Shown: positions 1 through 6,205, counted from the stretch's first letter. The stretch is 6,229 nt of DNA from Candidatus Thorarchaeota archaeon (GCA_016840245.1 JAEOST010000423.1:1-6229); one strand, 5' to 3'. Translations and numbers: made by a program. Notes: generated by a model not told the origin, from the letters alone.

Positions 1-609
1 GCTAGTGGATTCCTAGCCGTTTTATTCTCACTCTTATCAGGACCTCTTCTAGGAGAGCCCTATGATTCGATTCTGATGATTGCCATTGTATACGGCGGTG
101 TTGGTCTTGGTGCATACTACGTGGCTTTTCGAGCAGCATCCATTGACAAAAAAGAGTTCTTCAAACCACTCGAAACTGGAAGTGTCTTTGAGTATGCACA
201 AGCACTAGCTGAGGTTTCAGATCTAAGAGCTGGTGCTTTTGTGGAGATTGGAACACGATCTGGTTTTCAGACAATAATATCTTCTGAGATTAAGACATAT
301 GTCAAGGATCTTCCTGAAACAGTATCTGTTCAAGTACAAGTATCACATTCAGGTTTTGACTATCCGTATCTAGTAGGTACAATTTACAAAGGTCCTACAG
401 TCAGTAAATATGCAAAACGATTCACTTTGAAGACATCATACCCTGCGATGATTGAATACTCAATGGATGAAGATGTCACTGTACTAGTGGCACGATTCGA
501 CATACCATCAAGAACAAGCAGCGTCCCCAGTATCTCAAAGAGTGACTTCCAACATCTAGCGCAACTATTGGCGTTGAAATTGAAGGAGCACTATGAGGAG
601 GTCAACTAA
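1..609 (+). CDS. Membrane-anchored protein with a soluble C-terminal domain, 5' end outside the window
   Basis: The reading frame is open from the first base and ends with TAA at 607-609, so 202 C-terminal residues are visible and the start lies upstream. An internal ATG at 76 is not the likely start, because the frame continues upstream as hydrophobic protein. Two hydrophobic stretches are seen, at visible residues about 3-18 and 24-42, separated by a short loop with Gly, Glu and Pro. They are followed by a Lys-rich border and about 155 residues of soluble, mixed alpha/beta character ending in a charged helix. This suggests a protein whose last two membrane helices carry a cytoplasmic domain. 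I recognise no family or catalytic motif and give no function. It converges with the gene at 635-958, and its last codons form one arm of a hairpin. Confidence 0.8.
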   Translation, partial: ASGFLAVLFSLLSGPLLGEPYDSILMIAIVYGGVGLGAYYVAFRAASIDKKEFFKPLETGSVFEYAQALAEVSDLRAGAFVEIGTRSGFQTIISSEIKTYVKDLPETVSVQVQVSHSGFDYPYLVGTIYKGPTVSKYAKRFTLKTSYPAMIEYSMDEDVTVLVARFDIPSRTSSVPSISKSDFQHLAQLLALKLKEHYEEVN

Positions 610-621
610 GAGCCTCCTCAT
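593..621. terminator. Perfect 9-bp hairpin between convergent genes, possible bidirectional terminator
   Basis: Bases 593-601 (ATGAGGAGG) are the exact reverse complement of 613-621 (CCTCCTCAT), with an 11-base loop that contains the stop codon of the upstream gene. Two G-U pairs could extend the stem in RNA. It sits exactly where two convergent genes end, so both transcripts would carry it. No strong T-run follows on either strand, and archaeal termination depends mainly on T-runs, so the terminator role is an inference. It could equally be an mRNA 3'-end stabiliser. Confidence 0.35.
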
Positions 622-634
622 GAAATCACTCTAT

Positions 635-958
635 CTATTCGTAAGCTGATTGATCGGAACCATCAAAGGTTGGCTTTCTTGTAGCTTCTTCTTCGTCCTC
701 TTCTCTGAGCTTGTGTTTGAATGGTCGACCCTGACCGTATATTGCAGGATCTGCATCTTTAGTCTTTGACATGATTGTGTAAAATCCTCCGATCTGAACG
801 ACCAACGATAACATGCCAATCAGGAATACACTGAACCCGTATTCATTGGAGAATGCTGTGGCATAGATGTCAAACAGCCAGATCATTGGATAGGCTATTA
901 CTTGAATGATGATTCCAAGCAGAAGCATTACAACCCATTTGTTAGTCCAATTTGTCAT
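635..958 (-). CDS. Small two-helix membrane protein with a charged cytoplasmic tail
   Basis: This is a protein of 107 residues that I do not recognise. Hydrophobic segments lie at residues about 8-29 and 41-63. They are followed by a 44-residue hydrophilic tail with an acidic run (EEDEEE, residues 86-91) flanked by basic residues and ending in SAYE. The start at 958 was chosen over an in-frame ATG at 1015: a GAGGTG ribosome site lies 6 bases before 958, and the longer form would overlap the end of the upstream gene. The gene begins 10 bases after that gene stops, and its ribosome site overlaps the preceding stop codon, so the two are probably co-transcribed and may be translationally coupled. 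Its likely role is as an accessory subunit of the seven-helix protein at 969-1805. That is inference from position only. Confidence 0.75.
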   Translation of the reverse strand: MTNWTNKWVVMLLLGIIIQVIAYPMIWLFDIYATAFSNEYGFSVFLIGMLSLVVQIGGFYTIMSKTKDADPAIYGQGRPFKHKLREEDEEEATRKPTFDGSDQSAYE

Positions 959-964
959 TTTATC

Positions 965-970
965 CACCTC
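965..970 (-). promoter_or_regulatory. Ribosome binding site GAGGTG fixing the start at 958
   Basis: On the minus strand GAGGTG lies 6 bases upstream of the ATG at 958 and overlaps the TGA stop (969-971) of the preceding gene. It matches the 3' end of archaeal 16S rRNA well, decides the start of the 107-residue protein, and suggests coupled translation. Confidence 0.65.
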
Positions 971-1805
971 ACCACCACGGGGCTGGAACTGGAGGACGAC
1001 CTCCAGGTATGGCACCCGGTTGCCAATATTCTAACAATGGCATAGTTACACCCATTATAGTCAAAGTCATTGTGACGATCACAAGCATTGCAAATGTGAA
1101 CGTGTGAACCGCAGTCACGTAGGTATAGTATGGTCTGATGTAGCTGTAGAACGCGAATGCTGGTATAGCCAACGCTGCCATGGCCATGATCTCAATAGGA
1201 TCAAAGAATAATGGCATTGTAATTGGCCAGAGGAAGTAGAAGAATGTGGTAATTCCCTCATGTGATGTTTCATGATGTGCAACCTTGTGAATACCATCTA
1301 CAGCTTGACTCAAGAAGAATACGGGAATTAGCAACCACCACTGAAGCCCAACAAAGAATATTGCTCCTGCATAGAAGAACAGGTCTCCAATACTCTCAAT
1401 TCTCTCCCAGAATGGATTGCGGCTGATATACTCTGTTGCCTCAGTCATGTAGTATCCTATCATCTGCATAAGAACGAGCCAGGGTAGTAGAATGAATGAA
1501 ACTGCAATCATTACAACTGCGGCCTTTGGCAATTCAGGTATCTTTCCCTCGTGATAGTTATCCAAAGGATAGATTCCATGTAGTGTAAATGCTGTGATGA
1601 ATGCCAAAATACCACTTGGTATAAAGAATACAGGTTGCATCACATATTGTAGGATTCCGAATCCTGTGTAGATATTTCCAGTAAGTGACTGTGGAACTAG
1701 ATACCACAGAGCAAACACTACGAGTAACTCTGGAATAAGCATCTTGAAACGATAGTCCTGTATGAACTTCATCACTGGACCCGGTTCTTTATTTTCTTCT
1801 CCCAT
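969..1805 (-). CDS. Polytopic (about seven-helix) membrane protein with a histidine cluster including HExxH
   Basis: This is an integral membrane protein of 278 residues that I do not recognise as a named family. Hydrophobic segments lie at residues about 22-40, 51-75, 95-118, 139-167, 185-202, 204-222 and 228-257. The loop between the fourth and fifth segments (residues 173-183) holds four His and two Glu in the pattern HxxxHHExxHE, which contains HExxH at 178-182. This could be a metal site, but no second motif of a known membrane protease or di-iron enzyme is seen. The C-terminus is short and Pro/Gly/Trp-rich (ending PAPWW). The start at 1805 was chosen over the ATG at 1838 because a GGTGA site lies 5 bases upstream and the first extra residues do not look like a protein N-terminus. 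It is tightly linked to the two-helix gene downstream. A 94-base gap separates it from the MetE-like gene, so it may have its own promoter. Confidence 0.8.
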   Translation of the reverse strand: MGEENKEPGPVMKFIQDYRFKMLIPELLVVFALWYLVPQSLTGNIYTGFGILQYVMQPVFFIPSGILAFITAFTLHGIYPLDNYHEGKIPELPKAAVVMIAVSFILLPWLVLMQMIGYYMTEATEYISRNPFWERIESIGDLFFYAGAIFFVGLQWWLLIPVFFLSQAVDGIHKVAHHETSHEGITTFFYFLWPITMPLFFDPIEIMAMAALAIPAFAFYSYIRPYYTYVTAVHTFTFAMLVIVTMTLTIMGVTMPLLEYWQPGAIPGGRPPVPAPWW

Positions 1806-1899
1806 GACATTCACCGCCAAAGAATGGAATTCTTGCAATCTGTCCTACACTTAAGCATATCCAAATGGAATGTACAGTAGACGATGAATGATTCGAGAA
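1806..1899 (-). other. 94-base intergenic gap inside the leftward block, possible promoter of the membrane gene pair
   Basis: This gap separates the MetE-like gene from the membrane pair and is much wider than the 2- and 10-base gaps elsewhere in the block. No coding frame fits it. On the minus strand an AT-rich stretch around 1863-1851 (GGATATGCTTAAG) could be a poor TATA box, which would place initiation near 1830. A 6-bp inverted repeat, AAGAAT/ATTCTT, lies at 1820-1834 with a 3-base spacer. Both signals are weak, and read-through from upstream is also possible. Confidence 0.3.
1811..1815 (-). promoter_or_regulatory. Ribosome binding site GGTGA fixing the start at 1805
   Basis: The minus strand reads GGTGA, then 5 bases, then ATG at 1805-1803. 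This is a typical archaeal Shine-Dalgarno site at good spacing, and it favours this start over the in-frame ATG at 1838, which has no such site. Confidence 0.6.
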
Positions 1900-2934
1900 T
1901 TAACGGAACTCTCGCATTATGTCTTCAAAAATTGTTGGAAACTCAGAACTTGACTCATGAATCTCACGTGTTAGTTTAGTACTTGCTCTTGAGAGTCCGC
2001 ATTGAGTGGATATCATTGAAGTTTGTTCTAATAGATCTGGACTTACGCCACTTTTAATGAATTCACCAAGTGTATTGTGCAATCGTTCGACAAGGGTCTC
2101 TCTAACTGGTTTTGTGTATGCATTGTCCACATTTGGCAGGACTCCTAGAGCAAGCCCTCCACCTCTCTCCAAAAATGAATTCAGCTTCTCAGCCTGCTCT
2201 GAATCAATTGCAGGGTTATATGAAACAACATCAATGTGAGCTAACTTAGGAGGACCCTCCCATAGGATATGTTGTCCTACAATCTCTAAATTTCTCCAAT
2301 CATCACAATAGTGGAACGCGGGAATCACGTTTGGTGGATAGACTGATTCGGTTGCTTGCATGATACGTGATAGCGAGAGTCCAGGAATCTTATTCTGATT
2401 TAACATCTCAATGACAAGTCCCAAAGCAGGATCGTCCTGACAAAAGATGATACTGTCACAATGGGATGATAGGTGTTCTACCTGACCAACAGCGATTCGT
2501 GACATAAGTGAAGTGAAGAGATGAAACATACTCTGTGTGAGATGTTGCTTTCCATCACTACCTCTAGTAGTAAAGCACATACTGATTGGTGCGGTCTGCT
2601 GAGTTTTGAAGTATTGATATTGAGTTCCATCCACTAGATGATAGAGACTGTGTGAATGGTCAATATCGGGAATCAGGGGTGTATCTTCTTCAGTAATTTC
2701 CCTGAATGTATACAAATCAACATCTACAATGAAATCCCCCTCATCTTCAAAACCCTCTATGAGATAGGCAAATTGTCTGACCATATCCTCCTCGGGGAGA
2801 TCAGTGACTTGATACACATACGGTATTGTGAGCTTTTTTACATACGATAATGGCGTGGTGGGTTTCTTCTCACCAACACTTCCGACACCAAAGAATGCTC
2901 CAACCAACTCATCTGCTAAAAGACTCTTTGTCAC
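1900..2934 (-). CDS. MetE-like (UROD/CIMS superfamily) TIM-barrel protein, probable methyltransferase-related
   Basis: This protein of 344 residues resembles the C-terminal catalytic half of cobalamin-independent methionine synthase. Seen in the sequence are QDDPAL at 166-171, matching the family's substrate-site IDEPAL; HYC at 208-210, matching the zinc-binding H-x-C; and QCGL at 311-314, matching the late zinc cysteine in DCGL. The family's zinc-ligand Glu, expected after a D-V-I-x-I strand, aligns with Asn240 in DVVSYN, so one ligand seems replaced. The length fits stand-alone archaeal MetE core proteins, which transfer methyl groups to homocysteine or other thiols; the actual substrate here is unknown. 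The start is GTG at 2934, 2 bases after the stop of the upstream gene, with a weak GAGGG site 8 bases before it. Co-transcription with the XPB-N-like gene is very likely. Superfamily membership is fairly sure; catalytic activity is not. Confidence 0.75.
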   Translation of the reverse strand: MTKSLLADELVGAFFGVGSVGEKKPTTPLSYVKKLTIPYVYQVTDLPEEDMVRQFAYLIEGFEDEGDFIVDVDLYTFREITEEDTPLIPDIDHSHSLYHLVDGTQYQYFKTQQTAPISMCFTTRGSDGKQHLTQSMFHLFTSLMSRIAVGQVEHLSSHCDSIIFCQDDPALGLVIEMLNQNKIPGLSLSRIMQATESVYPPNVIPAFHYCDDWRNLEIVGQHILWEGPPKLAHIDVVSYNPAIDSEQAEKLNSFLERGGGLALGVLPNVDNAYTKPVRETLVERLHNTLGEFIKSGVSPDLLEQTSMISTQCGLSRASTKLTREIHESSSEFPTIFEDIMREFR

Positions 2935-2936
2935 AA

Positions 2937-4655
2937 CTAGGACCCTCTCTTAGCATCAGTCTTTCTCCGTATGACCCTGTTACATGACTGAACTGCAGGA
3001 CATCCTACGCAAGCTTCTGGTACATCTGTGACTGTGCCATCCCCATAGATTAGCATCTGCTCTGTAGCTGATAGGGTTGAAACAGGCTCTTCTATGGGCA
3101 TCTGTTTTTCCTTCTTCTTGATATTGATTTTGTGTCGGCGTAAATCCTCACCCATGGTTTCACTATCACTTGAAACAATCACTGCTGCAGGTCCTACTCT
3201 TCTAATCACATAGTTGCTAAAATCAGGAATTAGTAGTAAACTCTCCATATCTTCTTCTGACTCGGTTTCAAATAGAACAACTTCTGACATTGTAGCAAAA
3301 GTAGTTTGTGAAGTCCAGTCTTTGATGGACCTTGTAACGTTCTTTGGAATTGGTTTACTACTCTCAGTTTCCATAAACTCTAAGATTTCGTTCTCACGAA
3401 AACCTATCTCAATTGCCTGAAATATTGAAGAATCTGTAATTCGAAAAGTACTGACAACATCAGTTTTAATGGGTTCTGAGAATAACATCAACTTGTAGAG
3501 CTTGGAATAGTCCATTTCACTTGTGAATACCGTTAATTCAAAATTTGGAAGGACAAAAAATGTTTCTTGATTTCCAGAGTCGGGTCGTTTTCCTTTTGAG
3601 ATGACTGCTTCACCAACTTCGGTGAGTCGGACTGCCATTAGCTTCTTTCCTTTGTAGGCCGCTTCAACTAGTCCTAGGGTAATTGGCGTTTCTAGAGCCA
3701 TTCTTACTCTTTCTACATCGACCTGAATCCATTTCAAAGGCTGACTCTCAATGAATAACTCACTTCGTATCCAATCCCGCATCTCTTCAACACGAATCCA
3801 TTCCTCTTGAGAACTCTCTCTAAGTCGACATATCGCTAGGTTCATGGTGTACTCTGTTGGTTGATCTGGAGTTGCCCAGATTGCTCGTGTTCTGCCAAGT
3901 GCGGAAAGTAGAACTCGTTTGGAAACATCTTCCTGTTTTCCAGCGAACATTCTGTCAATATTTGAAGGTCGGACATTATCTTGTTCAATAATACTATAGA
4001 CCCCGGCTTTCCTAGCGACCTTCTGAACAAGTTCAAAACGTTCTTCGGTGGGACTTGACATCGCTTCCTTGATGTGGTCAATCTCTCGTTTTGGAAACTC
4101 CCAACTACTAGTCATTCGAACCTCATTCTTTGCAAGATAAGCTGATAGGAGTAGCATATCAATGAGAAGCGAATCTCTCTCATCAACATAGCTCTTGATT
4201 TTTTCCGGTTTTGTAGGATCTGGTTCAGGCTTTGCAGTGAAGTAATCTTTTAGATGGGGAATGAAGAAATCAAGAATCTTGAACTCAGCTACTTCTCTCC
4301 CAAACTCAGTAAGCCTTGACATCATACGTCTAATTATGAGACCCTTCTTCCTTAGGTCTCGTTCAGTTTGATTCAATTGACCGTAGCTATAGATCTTTCT
4401 GTAAGGTTTGAGACGGTCATATGACATAGCCCCTCCACTTAGTGCTAACATACCCAGAAGGTCTCTCTCTCCTGGTGTGAATGTAGCAAAAATACGTTCT
4501 CTATTTGCCTTCTTCTTCATCTTCACAGCAAGGAGCTTTGACAACTGAGTTCCTGACGTACTTCCACTCACGTCTATATCCCAGTATTGACACGCGACCA
4601 TTAGGTCTTCTCTGAATATGTGATCTAGTTCTTTTTCTAGGATTTCTTTTGCCAT
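2937..4655 (-). CDS. XPB/Ssl2 N-terminal-like (helicase-associated) protein without a helicase motor
   Basis: This protein has 572 residues. Residues about 364-493 match the XPB/Ssl2 N-terminal domain seen in helicase-associated proteins (Pfam Helicase_C_3 type): an opening strand FFVLPNFELTVF, a helix-rich centre with FRITDSSIFQAIEIG, then a Leu/Glu helix and KPIPKNVTRSIKDW. Near the N-terminus, residues about 26-46 look SAP-like, and residues about 58-112 look like a winged helix (FTPGERDLLGMLALSGG then a GLIIRR wing). No Walker A, DExH box or other helicase motif is present. Three cysteines at 549, 552 and 558 (CVGCPAVQSC) end the chain. In actinobacteria a comparable motor-less protein is encoded beside an XPB helicase, so this one may partner a helicase encoded elsewhere. 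The ATG at 4655 was preferred to an in-frame GTG at 4706, which lies at or upstream of the expected transcription start. The gene leads the leftward transcript. Confidence 0.75.
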   Translation of the reverse strand: MAKEILEKELDHIFREDLMVACQYWDIDVSGSTSGTQLSKLLAVKMKKKANRERIFATFTPGERDLLGMLALSGGAMSYDRLKPYRKIYSYGQLNQTERDLRKKGLIIRRMMSRLTEFGREVAEFKILDFFIPHLKDYFTAKPEPDPTKPEKIKSYVDERDSLLIDMLLLSAYLAKNEVRMTSSWEFPKREIDHIKEAMSSPTEERFELVQKVARKAGVYSIIEQDNVRPSNIDRMFAGKQEDVSKRVLLSALGRTRAIWATPDQPTEYTMNLAICRLRESSQEEWIRVEEMRDWIRSELFIESQPLKWIQVDVERVRMALETPITLGLVEAAYKGKKLMAVRLTEVGEAVISKGKRPDSGNQETFFVLPNFELTVFTSEMDYSKLYKLMLFSEPIKTDVVSTFRITDSSIFQAIEIGFRENEILEFMETESSKPIPKNVTRSIKDWTSQTTFATMSEVVLFETESEEDMESLLLIPDFSNYVIRRVGPAAVIVSSDSETMGEDLRRHKINIKKKEKQMPIEEPVSTLSATEQMLIYGDGTVTDVPEACVGCPAVQSCNRVIRRKTDAKRGS

Positions 4656-4712
4656 GGTCACTTTCAAACTCCAGAAACGGCAATTTGCGAATAGTCGCCC
4701 GAACACTTTGAG

Positions 4713-4720
4713 GTTATTTA
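4713..4720 (-). promoter_or_regulatory. Probable TATA box of the XPB-N-like gene
   Basis: The minus strand reads TAAATAAC at 4720-4713, preceded by a C. Initiation about 25 bases downstream would fall near 4691, giving a leader of roughly 35 bases before the ATG at 4655. This supports that start and argues against the GTG at 4706. It is judged by eye against the archaeal TATA consensus. Confidence 0.4.
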
Positions 4721-4766
4721 GGTTACGGTCGCTGCTAATTTTTACTTCTAAGGGGTTAGGGACAAG

Positions 4767-4773
4767 CTTATTT
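4767..4773 (+). promoter_or_regulatory. Probable TATA box of the RFC-like gene, implying a leaderless transcript
   Basis: CTTATTT is centred about 27 bases before the GTG at 4797. Archaeal initiation lies about 25 bases beyond the TATA centre, so the transcript would begin at or next to the start codon. No Shine-Dalgarno sequence is present upstream of 4797, consistent with leaderless translation. A rival T-rich stretch at 4736-4745 would instead give a leader of about 30 bases. Confidence 0.35.
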
Positions 4774-4796
4774 GTTCAGACAAAACAGACACCTCG

Positions 4797-5921
4797 GTGT
4801 ATCAAGTGGAACCACCCTTATGGTGTGTAAAGTACAGACCAACTAACTGGTCTGAACTTATAGGTCAGGAATCAGCTGTTTCTCAACTCAGTGGATTTGT
4901 TGCTTCAAATACATGTCCGAACATGATTCTCTATGGCCCACCCGGAACTGGTAAATCAATAGCAGCGGAGATATTTTCGCGTGAGTATCTTGGAAATGCA
5001 TATTCCTCAAATTTCAAACTCCTAAATATCAGAGATCTCCGGAGGGTTACAATTGCACAAGCAAAACGTTCTGTTCAAGCTCTAGCAAAACTCGATAGAG
5101 CTGAGCGTGACGATCTTGATGAGTACATGTCTGTCGTTTTCCGTGAAGCTAGGACTGAGCTCAAACTAAAAGGACATTCCAGAGATCCCAATCGAAGTCA
5201 ATTGTTACAAGCAGCCATCAGGTTATTTGCTTCCACAATAACAGTTACTGAAGACCGAGTCAAGATACTTGTTTTAGATGAATCTGATGCACTGGATAAT
5301 AACATGCAACAAGCGTTACGTCGAACGATGGAGATTTACAACGAAGCTTGCAGGTTCATATTGATTTCTCCAACCCTTTCTGGATGGAGTCCTGCTGTTA
5401 TTTCCAGAAGTTTAGTTATTCGGTTCCCTGCTTTATCTCCCACTTCTTTAGAGCTTTTAATCAAGGATGTAGTAGCTAAAGAGGGAGTTTCAATCGAGGA
5501 TACTGCTCTTCATGCAATCACTCGTGAAGCTGGAGGAGACGCTCGAAATGCAATCAACCTGTTGCAGATTACAGCGGCTGGAACAAAGACAATCACTGAG
5601 GATGATGTGTACGAATGCTCTGAATCTACTTTTACCACTAAAGTTCGTGATGCAGTTTCTTTAGCATTAGCAGGTTCGTTTGCACAGTCACGAGATAAAA
5701 TGAAGAAATTACTAGCACTTGATGGATACAATGCAAGAGAGATTATTCAAGAAATCCAGAGGGATTTGCTAAAGCGGCCAATCGAATCTCCTACTATGGA
5801 TCAAATACTAGATCGTGTATCAGAGATTGACTTCAGATTGACCGAATCAAGAAACTCCTTCATTCAGTTGAGTGCTCTTCTTGCTTCGTTAGGAGCTATC
5901 CAGAGTTCTGAAGCCGCTTAA
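4797..5921 (+). CDS. Replication factor C small-subunit paralog (AAA+ clamp-loader ATPase), divergent
   Basis: This protein has 374 residues. RFC hallmarks in order are WCVKYRP near residue 9-15 (RFC box), LIGQ at 21-24, Walker A GPPGTGKS at 47-54, Walker B ILVLDESD at 157-164, ISRS at 202-205 in place of the usual SRC motif with its arginine finger retained, and sensor 2 GDARNAINLLQ at 247-257. The C-terminal helical collar domain follows. RFC small subunits form the clamp loader that opens PCNA on primed DNA. This one is unusual: about 50 extra residues lie between the NASDERG-equivalent (here NIRDLRR, 77-83) and the helix before Walker B, and sensor 1 reads LISPTLSGW with no Asn at the usual place. 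Such insertions recall the second small subunit (RfcS2/RfcC) of euryarchaea. The start is GTG at 4797, since an in-frame stop at 4749 bounds it; a GTG at 4806 is the alternative. The gene is divergent from the XPB-N-like gene. Confidence 0.88.
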   Translation: MYQVEPPLWCVKYRPTNWSELIGQESAVSQLSGFVASNTCPNMILYGPPGTGKSIAAEIFSREYLGNAYSSNFKLLNIRDLRRVTIAQAKRSVQALAKLDRAERDDLDEYMSVVFREARTELKLKGHSRDPNRSQLLQAAIRLFASTITVTEDRVKILVLDESDALDNNMQQALRRTMEIYNEACRFILISPTLSGWSPAVISRSLVIRFPALSPTSLELLIKDVVAKEGVSIEDTALHAITREAGGDARNAINLLQITAAGTKTITEDDVYECSESTFTTKVRDAVSLALAGSFAQSRDKMKKLLALDGYNAREIIQEIQRDLLKRPIESPTMDQILDRVSEIDFRLTESRNSFIQLSALLASLGAIQSSEAA

Positions 5922-6205
5922 ATCATTGGTTTGATGTTTCTATCAACAAGAACCTTGTTCTCAAGCGAATTTGTCTGGTTCGAAGAGAGAACCTGTTTAT
6001 CATACATGAACTCGGCTTGTACTGAGTTTCCATGTCTTGAAATCATTTCATTATCCAGGGCGAGTGTTAACATCCGTCTGATGTTGGATGGACTACCATA
6101 TCTGCATCTAAAAGAGAGATACTCGACTGCTTCCTCTATTCCAACTAGATTTCCACGTTTCCGAAATAGATGAGCTAGAACAAGTAGAATATATCGCCCA
6201 TTCAT
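5918..6205 (-). CDS. Small probable winged-helix protein
   Basis: This protein of 95 residues is not assigned to a named family. Residues 4-15 form a hydrophobic helix, 22-32 (GIEEAVEYLSF) resemble the positioning helix of a winged helix-turn-helix, 39-57 (a Ser-Pro-Ser helix N-cap, then NIRRMLTLALDNEMISRH) the recognition helix, and 58-66 a short wing. The last 25 residues are polar and probably disordered, rich in Asn, Ser, Lys and Val. The ATG at 6205 is the only start candidate, because an in-frame TAA lies at 6224-6226; no clear ribosome site precedes it. The complementary strand also has an 80-codon frame (5931-6173), but this strand gives the more protein-like composition. It ends tail to tail with the RFC-like gene. 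A DNA-binding or regulatory role is inference from fold alone. Confidence 0.6.
   Translation of the reverse strand: MNGRYILLVLAHLFRKRGNLVGIEEAVEYLSFRCRYGSPSNIRRMLTLALDNEMISRHGNSVQAEFMYDKQVLSSNQTNSLENKVLVDRNIKPMI

Noticed and set aside
620..649. Nine-codon ATG frame after a GAGGAGG sequence at 595-601
   Set aside because: The spacing of 18 bases is too long, the frame is trivial in length, and the SD-like bases are locked in the hairpin stem.
956..1015. In-frame ATG at 1015 as start of the two-helix protein, adding 19 residues
   Set aside because: It lies inside the upstream gene and has no ribosome site, while the ATG at 958 has GAGGTG at ideal spacing.
1820..1834. AAGAAT/ATTCTT inverted repeat as an operator
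   Set aside because: Six pairs in AT-rich intergenic DNA can easily arise by chance, and no second copy is seen.
1806..1838. ATG at 1838 as start of the seven-helix protein
   Set aside because: The ATG at 1805 has GGTGA 5 bases upstream. The extra residues add nothing recognisable, and the weak promoter candidate would start transcription near 1830, inside the extension.
2006..2239. 77-codon frame on the plus strand inside the MetE-like gene
   Set aside because: The minus-strand protein there carries the conserved DVVSYN strand and family C-terminal part; the plus frame has no recognisable features.
3842..4081. 79-codon frame on the minus strand, alternate frame of the XPB-N-like gene
   Set aside because: It lies fully inside a longer gene with domain support and shows no start signals or motifs.
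4656..4706. GTG at 4706 as start of the XPB-N-like protein
   Set aside because: It lies upstream of the predicted transcription start from the TATA box at 4713-4720; the ATG at 4655 gives a cleaner N-terminus.
5931..6173. 80-codon frame on the plus strand opposite the small winged-helix gene
   Set aside because: Its composition is rich in Ser, Arg, Phe and Leu as expected of a complement-strand frame, and it lacks a ribosome site; the minus-strand protein shows a plausible winged-helix pattern.
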